Positions 44,274-52,611 of a stretch of 64,000 nucleotides of DNA are shown one piece after another. This DNA comes from JAKLFA01 sp038222225 (GTDB lineage: Bacteria; Omnitrophota; Gorgyraeia; Zapsychrales; JANLHA01). A model generated the notes under the pieces. The model had not been told where the DNA came from. It saw only the letters and a list, made by a program, of their open reading frames with translations, and did not search any database. The position numbers were made by a program, and so were the translations under genes. How positions within the stretch are numbered: the stretch's first letter is position 1; every line of letters starts with the position of its first letter. Where the stretch lies: NCBI GenBank assembly GCA_038222225.1, contig JBBRHV010000003.1:31620-95619 (forward strand), written 5' to 3'.

Positions 44274-45614
44274 TTAATCGTTTGCAAAAATTTGGAACCC
44301 GCCATACGCTTCCATCCCGTGCTCGCTGATATCCAGCCCCTTGATCTCTTCTTCTTCAGTAACGCGTATCCCAACAGTGTACTTGCAGGCCAGCATGATC
44401 AACAATGCCGCTGGAAAAGCAACGGCCCCATAGACCGCGACTCCTAATAACTGGACCCAGAACGAATGATCAGGATTTGTGCTGAAGATCCCGACTGCCA
44501 GTGTTCCCCAGATCCCGCAGATCAAATGAACTGACAGCGCCCCCACCGGATCATCCAGTCTTAATTTTGAATCGATAAAAATAACCGCTAGAACAACCAA
44601 AACACCGGCAATCGCTCCAATGATGATCGATGACATAATGGAGACTGTATCGGCTCCGGCTGTAATCCCGACCAGACCAGCCAAAGAACCGTTTAAGACC
44701 ATGGAAAGATCCGGCTTTTTCTGCACAATATCCGATGTGAACATGGCCGCCACAATACCTGCCGCCGCGGCAAGAGATGTAGTGACCAACACATAAGATA
44801 CAGCACCCGGATCAGCGCTTAAGACCGAACCGCCGTTGAATCCAAACCATCCCAACCAGAGCATAAAAACACCGATCGTTGCCAGCGGCATGCTGTGACC
44901 CGGGATAGCCTTGGAACCGCCTGCGCTGTATTTCCCAATTCTTGGGCCCAACAACAACACCCCGGCCAAAGCGCCCCATCCCCCAACAGAGTGAACAAGC
45001 GTTGAACCGGCAAAATCATGAAAACCTAAATCGCTCAGCCAGCCGCCGCCCCAATTCCAGCTTCCAACAAACGGATAAACCAGACCGACAAAAAAGAGCG
45101 AGAACCACAAAAACCCTTTTAAATGCACGCGTTCAGCCACCGCGCCTGAAACGATGGTGGCTGCTGTCGCGGCAAACATTCCCTGAAACAGAAAATCTGT
45201 CCAATAGGTGTAATGACCGTCGGCATAAGCGATCAACCCTGCCGCCCCTTCCGGAGTGGCTATTCCAAAACCGTCAAAACCAAACCACTTCCCAAAGATC
45301 CAGGCGTCCGGATACATTAGATTAAACCCAATAAGCGCATATGTCAAAAGACCAATGGCTACAATCATCACATTCTTAAAAAGAATATTTACCGTATTTT
45401 TAGCCCTGGTCAAACCGCTTTCAAGCGTCGCAAAACCGAGATGCATGACAAAAACCAAAAATGTTGACACCATCATCCAGATATTATTCGACGTAAACAT
45501 CGCCTCATTGGCGCGTGCCATTGCATCCTCAGCCCCCCATGATAACGCTGGGACCAGGATCAAGCACGCTGCGACAAGTCCCAGCAGCTTCATGTGTTTA
45601 ATCAACGTTTTCAT
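44274..45614 (-). CDS. amt: Ammonium transporter Amt-1
   Basis: 446 residues with an N-terminal signal-like helix (LVAACLILVPALSWGAEDA) and 11 Amt helices. Family signatures: DFAGSTLVHSVGGWGALAG with one pore His, GGSKAIPGHSMPLATIGV, WLGWFGFNGGS and VHLICGIWGTLAVG with the second pore His. The C-terminal tail (LDISEHGMEAYGGFQIF) is the GlnK-interacting segment. It heads the amt1-glnK1-glnN transcript, whose 5' leader carries two terminators. Confidence 0.94.
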   Translation of the reverse strand: MKTLIKHMKLLGLVAACLILVPALSWGAEDAMARANEAMFTSNNIWMMVSTFLVFVMHLGFATLESGLTRAKNTVNILFKNVMIVAIGLLTYALIGFNLMYPDAWIFGKWFGFDGFGIATPEGAAGLIAYADGHYTYWTDFLFQGMFAATAATIVSGAVAERVHLKGFLWFSLFFVGLVYPFVGSWNWGGGWLSDLGFHDFAGSTLVHSVGGWGALAGVLLLGPRIGKYSAGGSKAIPGHSMPLATIGVFMLWLGWFGFNGGSVLSADPGAVSYVLVTTSLAAAAGIVAAMFTSDIVQKKPDLSMVLNGSLAGLVGITAGADTVSIMSSIIIGAIAGVLVVLAVIFIDSKLRLDDPVGALSVHLICGIWGTLAVGIFSTNPDHSFWVQLLGVAVYGAVAFPAALLIMLACKYTVGIRVTEEEEIKGLDISEHGMEAYGGFQIFAND

Positions 45615-45702
45615 TTCATTCTCCTGTTTTCATTTGAAGATGGCCCCGGCTGATTTTCAAACCGCGAGATTCACCCTCTCCATTCGTTTAACGCGGATAA
45701 AT

Positions 45703-45743
45703 AAAAAAATCCTTTGCCCTGCAGATATTTTGCAGAGAAAAGG
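45703..45743 (-). terminator. Leader terminator 2 of amt1
   Basis: RNA stem UCCUUU-u-CUCUGCA…UGCAGGG-c-AAAGGA followed directly by U7, about 90 nt before amt1. Very strong; it must be bypassed for amt1 expression. Confidence 0.8.
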
Positions 45744-45755
45744 ACTTCCGCGCCC
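45742..45755 (-). promoter_or_regulatory. Hexaloop hairpin before amt1 terminator 2
   Basis: RNA GGGC-[GCGGAA]-GUCC; the 3' arm shares CC with the terminator's 5' arm. Loop position 4 is G; position 1 is G rather than A. The stem is the same as that of the hairpin at 45806. Confidence 0.45.
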
Positions 45756-45766
45756 AAACTGGTCAT

Positions 45767-45808
45767 AAAAAAATCCCCGACTTCCCGATCCCGTCGAAAA
45801 GTTGAGGA
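45767..45808 (-). terminator. Leader terminator 1 of amt1 (weaker)
   Basis: RNA UCCU…CGAC-[loop]-GUCG-GGGA followed by U7, with a bulge on the 5' side. An alternative 8-bp hairpin CUUUUCGA…UCGGGAAG overlaps it. Confidence 0.5.
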
Positions 45809-45819
45809 CATCTATGCCC
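45806..45819 (-). promoter_or_regulatory. Hexaloop hairpin before amt1 terminator 1
   Basis: RNA GGGC-[AUAGAU]-GUCC, A at loop position 1 and G at position 4, C-G closing pair. A further hairpin UGAAGGC-[GCUGGG]-GUCUUUA sits just upstream at 45836-45855, so two hexaloops precede the terminator, as in known ANTAR targets. Confidence 0.55.
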
Positions 45820-45864
45820 AGCAAAACATTTTTTTTAAAGACCCCAGCGCCTTCAGATGATTAA

Positions 45865-45893
45865 AATATACCTGAAATCTCCGGTATTGTCAA
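45865..45893 (-). promoter_or_regulatory. Sigma-70 promoter of amt1 operon
   Basis: TTGACA (45888-45893) and TATATT (45865-45870), spacing 17. The start site falls about 245 nt before amt1, giving a long regulatory leader. Confidence 0.8.
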
Positions 45894-45915
45894 GATTTTT
45901 TTAGCAGTGAGCCCC

Positions 45916-45943
45916 TTGAAATCGGCTCCTTTATGGTTATAAT
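45916..45943 (+). promoter_or_regulatory. Promoter of yjbQ (leaderless)
   Basis: TTGAAA and TATAAT, 16 bp apart; the -10 box ends 6 bp before the ATG, so the mRNA is leaderless or nearly so. Confidence 0.65.
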
Positions 45944-45949
45944 GACCTC

Positions 45950-46351
45950 ATGGAAACTTTATCCATTCAAACCAAATCGCGCCAACAGATCATTGATATC
46001 ACTCCCCAGATCCGAGAGTTTCTTGCTTCCCAAGAGGCCAGATCCGGAATTGTGCTGGTCTTTTCTCCCCACACCACAGCCGGGATCACGGTCAATGAAA
46101 ACGCGGATCCGGATGTCAAAACCGATATCACCACACTCCTCAACAAGCTTGTGCCGCAAAACTCCGCTTTCAGGCATGCGGAAGGCAATTCTGATGCCCA
46201 CATTAAAGGGAGCCTGGTCAATTTTTCTCAAAGTTTTATTGTGGAAAACGGGCAACTTCAGCTGGGAACCTGGCAAAGCATTTTTTTTATGGAATTCGAT
46301 GGCCCCCGTAACCGGGAAGTCTGGCTTCAGTTTTTAGAAAACCGCTTATAA
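45950..46351 (+). CDS. yjbQ: YjbQ family (UPF0047) protein
   Basis: 133 residues, full length. Signature VLVFSPHTTAGITVNENADPDV (partial quote SPHTTAGITVNEN), HAEGNSDAHIKGSLV and LQLGTWQSIFFMEFDGPRNR. Members have been reported to have secondary thiamine-phosphate synthase activity, but their main role is unknown. It is convergent with glgP (12-bp gap). A decayed copy of the 3' end lies at 49902-50000. Confidence 0.9.
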   Translation: METLSIQTKSRQQIIDITPQIREFLASQEARSGIVLVFSPHTTAGITVNENADPDVKTDITTLLNKLVPQNSAFRHAEGNSDAHIKGSLVNFSQSFIVENGQLQLGTWQSIFFMEFDGPRNREVWLQFLENRL

Positions 46352-46363
46352 CTGACCGCGCCC

Positions 46364-48841
46364 CTATTTAAATTCCAACGGGCGCACTTTCCAGATATCC
46401 TTATTGTATTCACGGATCGTCCGATCACTTGAGAAAAAAGAAGAATTGGCAACATTGATGATCGATTTTTTGACCCACTCGGTTTGATCCAGATACAAAC
46501 GCGAAACAGCATCCTGAACCGCGCAATACGACGCAAAATCAGCGCAGATAAAAAAAGGATCCGCGTTATAAACGGATTCAAGGATCGGGTCAAATAAACC
46601 CGGTTGATAGGCAGAAAAATAATTTTTACCGATCAGTTCGAGAACCTCTCTCAATACCGGGTCACGCCCGATGAAATCCCGGGAGTAATACCCGTGATTT
46701 TTAAGCTGATCAATCTCTGGAGCCGTATTCCCAAAAATGAAAATATTCTCTTTGCCGACAAGTTCCGCGATCTCAATATTGGCGCCATCCAGAGTGCCGA
46801 TCGTCAAGGCGCCATTGAGCATAAATTTCATGTTTCCCGTTCCTGAGGCCTCGGTCCCGGCTGTTGAGATCTGTTCAGACAGATCGCTCGCCGGAAAAAT
46901 CCGCTCCGCCAGAGAAACACGGTAATTCTCCAAAAACACCACTTTCATCTTATCGTGAACCGCCTTGTCCCGATTAACAATATCAGCGATGCAATTGATC
47001 AATTTGATCGAAAGTTTAGCCATGGCGTAACTCGGCGCAGCCTTGCCACCCACCATGAATGTGCGCGGCTGAATAAAACTTTTAGGGTCGTTCTTGGCTT
47101 TTAAATACTGCGCGATCATGAAAAAAGCAAACATCAGCTGTCTCTTGTATTCATGAATACGTTTGACCTGAACATCAAACATGCTCTTGGGATCAACAGC
47201 AATGTTCATTTTGCTTTTAATATATTCCGCGAGCTCATTCTTGTTTTTCTGTTTGATCGCTTGCCACTTTGAGCGGAACGCCTCTTGCTCTGCAGACGGA
47301 AGCAATTTTTTCAACTGTTCCAAGTCGGTGACCCATTGGTCACCAATGGTTTCTGTGATCAACCCGGATAAAGCCGGATTTGCTTTTAATAGCCATCGCC
47401 TTGGCGTGATCCCGTTAGTTTTATTGTTAAATTTTTCCGGATACAGATCATTGAAATCTTTCAACACTTTTGTCTTGAGAAGCTCGGTGTGCAGCTTTGA
47501 AACGCCGTTGACCGAAAAACTGCCGACGATCGCTAAAAATGCCATACGGACTCTTTTGGGATACCCTTCTTCGATGATCGATACGCGCTGCAACAGATCC
47601 GTATTACCCGGAAAACGGATAGAAATATCATTCAAAAATTTGGCATTGATCTCATAAATAATCTGAAGATGACGTGGCAAGATTCTCCCAAACAGATCAA
47701 CGGACCAGCATTCCAGCGCCTCGGGCATCAGGGTATGATTGGTGTAGGCGAATGTCCTGGAGGTCACATCCCAGGCCGCCTCCCAATCAAGATCATAATC
47801 ATCCAGCAAGATCCGCATAAGCTCAGCAACAGCTATCGAGGGATGCGTATCGTTCAACTGGATCGTTGCCTTTTCCGGAAGCTGCCTGAGGTCGGAATTT
47901 TCCGACTTAAATCGTCGGATGATATCTGCAATTGATGCAGCAGCAAAAAAATATTCCTGCTGAAGACGCAGTTCTTTTCCTTTACTGAAATCATCGCTCG
48001 GATACAAAACCTTAGAAATGTTTTCCGACAGGATCTTCTGATGAACAGCGCGTTCATAATCTCCATGCCTGAAATAATCAAAGTCGAATTCTTCTGTGCT
48101 GCGCCCTGCCCACAAACGCAACGTGTTGACAATATCATTTTTGTATCCGGGAATCGGAAAATCATATGGCACAGCCAAAACATCATTGGTGTCGACCCAT
48201 TTAAATTTCAACTGACCGTTCTTATCGGTATACCCTTCGCTTCGCCCATAAAACCGTATCTTTACCCCGTATTCAGGCCGGGCAAAATGCCAGGGGCTGC
48301 CGTTTTTCAGCCATTCATCCGGAAGCTCAACCTGATAGCCGTCTTTGATCTTCTGATGAAAAATGCCGAACTCAAAATGAATCCCGTACCCGTGAGCCGG
48401 GATGCCGATCGTCGCCATTGAATCCAAAAAGCACGCGGCCAGGCGCCCCAGTCCTCCGTTGCCCAAACCCGCATCCAGCTCCTGTTCCCGGATCTCCTCA
48501 ATATCAAATCCAAATTCTTCAAGGGCCCCGCTTAATTCTTTTTCCAATCCAAGATTATACATATAATTCCCGAGCAGTCTTCCGATCAGAAACTCCATAG
48601 ACAGATAATAAACCCGTTTGACATTTTGTTTATGATAGCTCTGCTGGGTTTGGATCCATCGTTCAATAACTCTATCGCGTACAGCCAGGGCCGTAGCCCA
48701 ATAATTGTCATTGATGGTCGCAGAATACTCGTCTTTGGAAATGGCATATTCTCTGTTATCTGAAAAAGCCAGTTTCAGAGCCTCTTGATCCATTCCTTTG
48801 TATTTAATTTTCCAGACTTGTTTTTCTGTCTTTTTTGTCAT
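46364..48841 (-). CDS. glgP: Glycogen/starch phosphorylase
   Basis: 825 residues, ATG with GAGGG upstream. GT35 phosphorylase: YYLSMEFLIGRLLGNYMYNL, GLGNGGLGRLAACFLDSMAT, DTNDVLAVPYD, TNGITPRRWL, VKRIHEYKRQLM and the pyridoxal-phosphate lysine in EASGTGNMKFMLNG. It releases glucose-1-phosphate from glycogen. It is single on the minus strand inside the nitrogen cluster; with the broken glucoamylase at the window start it points to an alpha-glucan reserve. Confidence 0.95.
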   Translation of the reverse strand: MTKKTEKQVWKIKYKGMDQEALKLAFSDNREYAISKDEYSATINDNYWATALAVRDRVIERWIQTQQSYHKQNVKRVYYLSMEFLIGRLLGNYMYNLGLEKELSGALEEFGFDIEEIREQELDAGLGNGGLGRLAACFLDSMATIGIPAHGYGIHFEFGIFHQKIKDGYQVELPDEWLKNGSPWHFARPEYGVKIRFYGRSEGYTDKNGQLKFKWVDTNDVLAVPYDFPIPGYKNDIVNTLRLWAGRSTEEFDFDYFRHGDYERAVHQKILSENISKVLYPSDDFSKGKELRLQQEYFFAAASIADIIRRFKSENSDLRQLPEKATIQLNDTHPSIAVAELMRILLDDYDLDWEAAWDVTSRTFAYTNHTLMPEALECWSVDLFGRILPRHLQIIYEINAKFLNDISIRFPGNTDLLQRVSIIEEGYPKRVRMAFLAIVGSFSVNGVSKLHTELLKTKVLKDFNDLYPEKFNNKTNGITPRRWLLKANPALSGLITETIGDQWVTDLEQLKKLLPSAEQEAFRSKWQAIKQKNKNELAEYIKSKMNIAVDPKSMFDVQVKRIHEYKRQLMFAFFMIAQYLKAKNDPKSFIQPRTFMVGGKAAPSYAMAKLSIKLINCIADIVNRDKAVHDKMKVVFLENYRVSLAERIFPASDLSEQISTAGTEASGTGNMKFMLNGALTIGTLDGANIEIAELVGKENIFIFGNTAPEIDQLKNHGYYSRDFIGRDPVLREVLELIGKNYFSAYQPGLFDPILESVYNADPFFICADFASYCAVQDAVSRLYLDQTEWVKKSIINVANSSFFSSDRTIREYNKDIWKVRPLEFK

Positions 48842-48964
48842 CTTAACCCTCTTTCATTAAAAAATAGTCCGATTTATATAGTCCTAAACATTAGAAAGAA
48901 TAGTATAATGTGCTGGGAAAAACCTTATTAACACATATTGTACTACTAATATTAAAAAAAACAT

Positions 48965-49897
48965 ATGCCAATAAATCTAAGCATAAATCTTAAAAACCCA
49001 CCCCTTTCATGGAAAAAATTCTGCAAAACTACGCCCCGGTTTTCTATTGCTCTTGATGGCTATGTAAACACCTCCCCCTGTTTTGATCCTGAGGGACTCC
49101 GAATCAATTTTAATCACCACGAAAATGTTGACCGCCTGGCAACGCGTTCAACATGCGCTCAAGTCTTGATTGCTATCCGGCAAGGCCTCTTCGACCTTTT
49201 TCAGGAACACGGATCCCCGCAGGCAAATATTTATGTCAATGACTGCGATGAAGATATTTGTTTGTCCTGGTTTCTGCTAAAAAATTATCTGCTTGTTGAA
49301 AACGCCTGCCCTGAAAAAATTACCCGTTTGGTCATGATGGAAGACCTGATGGATGCTACCGCCGGAGCCTACCCTATGCCCATAGAGCTTTCCACATTAA
49401 AAGAATTGGCATGGATATTCGAACCCTACAGAAGCTTTCGTGTTAATGGAGGCCTCGACAAAAAAAACGCGGCTGAATACCAGCAGATTATTTCTAAAGT
49501 CGTCACTCGTATCGAAGAACATCTTAGCGGTAAAGTAACCTATGCTCCTCTCGATACCTCCTACAAAAAAATCGGCGGAGGGAAAAACTGGACCATGTTT
49601 GAAGAGATCGGATCCCACGCCCATACCGGTGCCTATGCTGACGGAATCCGAGCCTATGTTTCGGTAAGGAAAATCTCTTCCCAGCGGTGGGTCTATACCT
49701 TAGGAAAAATGTCCCCCTACGTCAATTTTGACATTTCAAAAATTATAAAGGCATTAAATAAAGCTGAACAAAATAAAACTGATAAATGGGGCGGCGCTAA
49801 TACGATCGGAGGAAGCCCAAGAGTGAACGGCAGCAAATTGCCTCCTCAAGAAATCCGAAAAATCATTAACGGCGTTATAAATCAGCAGTTTCTTTGA
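48965..49897 (+). CDS. Unknown 310-aa protein with DHH-like motif order
   Basis: No family I can name with confidence. Conserved-looking blocks occur in the order RINFNHHENVDRLATRST (about 46-63), YVNDCDEDICLSWFLL (about 89-104), LVMMEDLMDATAGAYP, then a glycine/His region TMFEEIGSHAHTGAYADGI and GKMSPYVNFDIS. His-His, Asp-x-Asp and Asp blocks in this order resemble the metal-binding motifs I-IV of DHH phosphoesterases, so a divergent DHH-type hydrolase is possible (inference). Cytoplasmic; the ATG lacks a Shine-Dalgarno. A yjbQ remnant follows. Confidence 0.55.
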   Translation: MPINLSINLKNPPLSWKKFCKTTPRFSIALDGYVNTSPCFDPEGLRINFNHHENVDRLATRSTCAQVLIAIRQGLFDLFQEHGSPQANIYVNDCDEDICLSWFLLKNYLLVENACPEKITRLVMMEDLMDATAGAYPMPIELSTLKELAWIFEPYRSFRVNGGLDKKNAAEYQQIISKVVTRIEEHLSGKVTYAPLDTSYKKIGGGKNWTMFEEIGSHAHTGAYADGIRAYVSVRKISSQRWVYTLGKMSPYVNFDISKIIKALNKAEQNKTDKWGGANTIGGSPRVNGSKLPPQEIRKIINGVINQQFL

Positions 49898-49901
49898 AAT
49901 T

Positions 49902-50000
49902 GTAAAAAACAGGCACTTTCAGCTGGAAACCTGGTAAAGCATCTTTTTATGGAGTTTGGCGGCCCCCGCAACCGGGAAATTTGGCTTCAGTTTGGTTCAA
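49902..50000 (+). pseudogene. Decayed duplicate of the yjbQ 3' end
   Basis: Matches bases ~46242-46335 of yjbQ (CTTTCAGCTGGAAACCTGG against CTTCAGCTGGGAACCTGG; GCCCCCGCAACCGGGAA against GCCCCCGTAACCGGGAA) with in-frame stops. The rest of the gap to 50203 is AT-rich; a TATAAT at 50101 may serve nfnA. Confidence 0.75.
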
Positions 50001-50203
50001 ATAATCGATAAAAACCCTCCTTTTATTAAAAACCGTTTTTCATTCAAAAATATCTCCTGTATTTTAAATAAAAAACTAGCCGAACTAAGCAAAAAAAAGT
50101 ATAATGACACCCATTCAAGAAGATATTAAAAAAGTAAAAATATTTAGCTTTATAATAAAATATTATTTAAAATTAGTTTCTAATTTAACTTTTTTTTCGA
50201 ACG

Positions 50204-51070
50204 ATGAACAAACCCAACACAATCATTCAAAAAAAACAACTTTCTGAAGAAGTCTTTAAGATCACGGTCTCCTCTCCGCTGATTGCTGAAGCCTGCTCAC
50301 CAGGACAATTTATTATTCTTCAAGCTGCGAATGACGGCGAACGGATTCCTTTAACCATCGCAGATTCCAACCGCGAACAGGGCACCATTACCCTCATTTT
50401 TCAAACCGTCGGAAAAACCACCCACCTGTTGGCGGAATTGAATGAAGGGGACGCCATTCTCAATCTTGTCGGTCCGTTAGGGAAACCAACGCATATAGAA
50501 AAAGTCGGGTCTGTTGTTTGCGTCGGCGGCGGGATCGGCGTTGCTCCATTATACCCGATCGCGAAAGCAATGAAAGCCGCAGGAAACAGGCTTACGGTCA
50601 TTATAGGCGCCCGCAATAAAGCGCTGATCATCCTTGAAAACGAAATGAAGGCGATCGCGGATGAACTGATTGTCTGTACCGATGACGGATCGTATGGAGA
50701 AAAGGGTCTGGTGACTGCGCCCCTCAAAAAACTTTGCGAAAACGTAAAAAAACCTGATCTGGTGACTGCCATCGGCCCTCCGATCATGATGAAATTCTGC
50801 GCTCAGACCACCCGCCCCTATCACGTTCCGACCATTGTGTCTCTCAATACCATCATGGTCGATGGAACAGGGATGTGCGGAGGGTGCCGCGTCACGGTCG
50901 GCGGAAAAACCCAGTTTGTCTGTGTTGACGGGCCGGAATTTGATGGTCACCTGGTGGATTTTGACAACATGATGCAGCGGCTTCAATCGTATAAAAAACA
51001 CGAACAGGTCTCTCATGAACAGTGTCATCTTAATATCGAAGTAAACAAACGGATGGGTGCCGGCTCATGA
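50204..51070 (+). CDS. nfnA: Nfn-like NAD(P)H:ferredoxin oxidoreductase, small subunit
   Basis: 288 residues: FNR-type FAD domain (GQFIILQ, GERIPLTIAD), NAD-binding core (VVCVGGGIGVAPLYPIAKAM) and a C-terminal [2Fe-2S] site with D220, C225, C228 and C240, the three-Cys/one-Asp set of NfnA. With NfnB it can bifurcate electrons among NADH, ferredoxin and NADPH. The same family also includes sulfide dehydrogenase SudB. It overlaps nfnB by 4 bp. Confidence 0.85.
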   Translation: MNKPNTIIQKKQLSEEVFKITVSSPLIAEACSPGQFIILQAANDGERIPLTIADSNREQGTITLIFQTVGKTTHLLAELNEGDAILNLVGPLGKPTHIEKVGSVVCVGGGIGVAPLYPIAKAMKAAGNRLTVIIGARNKALIILENEMKAIADELIVCTDDGSYGEKGLVTAPLKKLCENVKKPDLVTAIGPPIMMKFCAQTTRPYHVPTIVSLNTIMVDGTGMCGGCRVTVGGKTQFVCVDGPEFDGHLVDFDNMMQRLQSYKKHEQVSHEQCHLNIEVNKRMGAGS

Positions 51071-52572
51071 CTTCCCCATCCGATAAATTTTTAAAAAACG
51101 ATCCCGAACCAATCACAGCGATGCTTTCTGATACCGCACAACTCAAACCCAAAGATCGGCTGGCGATCCCGGCGCAGGACATGCCTGCGCAAGATCCGCT
51201 CATCCGAAGACATAATATGGACGAGGTTGCCCTCGGTTATTCCGCGGAACAGGCGCGCCTGGAAGCCTTAAGATGCCTTCAGTGCAAAAACGCGCCCTGT
51301 ATCGCAGGATGTCCTGTGCAAATTAATATTCCCGGATTTATTGCTGCCATTGCGGATCAAGACTATCAGGCGGCCATTGACATTATTAAAACAAACAGCT
51401 TGCTGCCCGCCGTCTGCGGCCGGGTTTGCCCGCAGGAAACGCAGTGTCAGGCGCCCTGCACGGTCGGCAAGGCCTTAAAGAGCGTTGACAAGGCTGTCTC
51501 CATCGGGCGCTTAGAACGCTTTGCCGCGGATTGGGAGCGCGAAAACGGAAAATCCGCCGTTCCTGAAGTCAAAAAGGAAACCGGCAAAAAAGTGGCGGTG
51601 CTCGGCAGCGGACCTGCCAGCATTACGGTCGCCGCCGATGTTCGCAGAGAAGGCCATAAGGTCACCATGTTTGAGGCTTTTCATAAAACAGGTGGTGTGA
51701 TGGTCTATGGGATTCCTGAATTCCGCCTGCCCAAGAACATCGTGCAGATGGAAATTGATACGCTGACCGCCATGGGCGTTGAGATCAAAACGAATTTTGT
51801 TGTTGGGCGCACCCGGATGCTGCTGGATCTTTTGAAAAAAGACGGCTATGACGCTGTTTTTATCGGCACCGGCGCCGGGCTTCCCCGTTTTATGAACATT
51901 GAAGGAGAAGACCTGGTCGGGGTTTTTTCAGCCAACGAATATTTGACACGCTCCAATCTGATGCGCGCCTATGATACACAGCGGGCGCATACCCCCATCT
52001 TCCCGTCAGGCAAAGTCGCGGTTCTGGGAGGCGGCAATGTCGCCATGGATGCCGCACGCACCGCGGTCCGTCTGGGGGCACAAGAAGTCCATCTGATTTA
52101 TCGGCGCACGGAAGTTGAAATGCCGGCTCGCGTTGAAGAAGTTCATCATGCCAAGGAAGAAGGAGTTGTTTTTCATGTCCTTGAGAACGCCAAGCGTATC
52201 CTGGGAAACAAAAACGGCTGGGTCCAGGGCATAGAATGCCTGCGCTATGAACTGGGAGAACCGGACGACTCCGGACGACGACGCCCGGTCGTTATTCAGG
52301 GAAGTGAATTCACCATCGATCTTGATACGGTGATTGTCGCCATCGGAAACGACTCCAATCCACTGATCAAACAAACGACTCCTAATCTCGAAACAAACAA
52401 ATGGGGCAATATCGTTGTGAACGAAAACTGCAAAACCTCATTTGAAGGTGTTTATGCCGGCGGAGATATTGTTTTAGGCTCCGCGACGGTCATTTTAGCC
52501 ATGGGACAAGGACGCATCGCGGCTAAGGCGATCAACGAGTCCTTGAACCGAAAAAATGAATACACGACTTAA
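51067..52572 (+). CDS. nfnB: Nfn-like large subunit (GltD-related)
   Basis: 501 residues. N-terminal bis-[4Fe-4S] cysteines (LRCLQCKNAPCIAGCPVQI; CGRVCPQETQCQAPC), FAD fold (VAVLGSGPASITVAADV), NADPH fold (VAVLGGGNVAMDAARTA) and GVYAGGDIVLGSATVILAMG at the end. It is annotated in many genomes as homotetrameric glutamate synthase (gltA), but pairing with the NfnA gene makes Nfn/SudA more likely. It would supply NADPH to gdhA, which lies 39 bp downstream. Confidence 0.85.
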   Translation: MTSPSDKFLKNDPEPITAMLSDTAQLKPKDRLAIPAQDMPAQDPLIRRHNMDEVALGYSAEQARLEALRCLQCKNAPCIAGCPVQINIPGFIAAIADQDYQAAIDIIKTNSLLPAVCGRVCPQETQCQAPCTVGKALKSVDKAVSIGRLERFAADWERENGKSAVPEVKKETGKKVAVLGSGPASITVAADVRREGHKVTMFEAFHKTGGVMVYGIPEFRLPKNIVQMEIDTLTAMGVEIKTNFVVGRTRMLLDLLKKDGYDAVFIGTGAGLPRFMNIEGEDLVGVFSANEYLTRSNLMRAYDTQRAHTPIFPSGKVAVLGGGNVAMDAARTAVRLGAQEVHLIYRRTEVEMPARVEEVHHAKEEGVVFHVLENAKRILGNKNGWVQGIECLRYELGEPDDSGRRRPVVIQGSEFTIDLDTVIVAIGNDSNPLIKQTTPNLETNKWGNIVVNENCKTSFEGVYAGGDIVLGSATVILAMGQGRIAAKAINESLNRKNEYTT

Positions 52573-52611
52573 CAGTCGTCTTATTTTAAAAAACACACAC
52601 CGGAGGGAAAA

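Noticed and set aside
45703..45893. Glutamine riboswitch in the amt1 leader.
   Set aside because: I could not find the glnA/downstream-peptide core bases; hexaloop hairpins plus terminators explain the leader better. A covariance search would settle it.
51067..52572. Calling this gene a second gltD.
   Set aside because: It is directly coupled to an NfnA/SudB-type partner with the Asp-Cys3 cluster set, and no second GltB is nearby.
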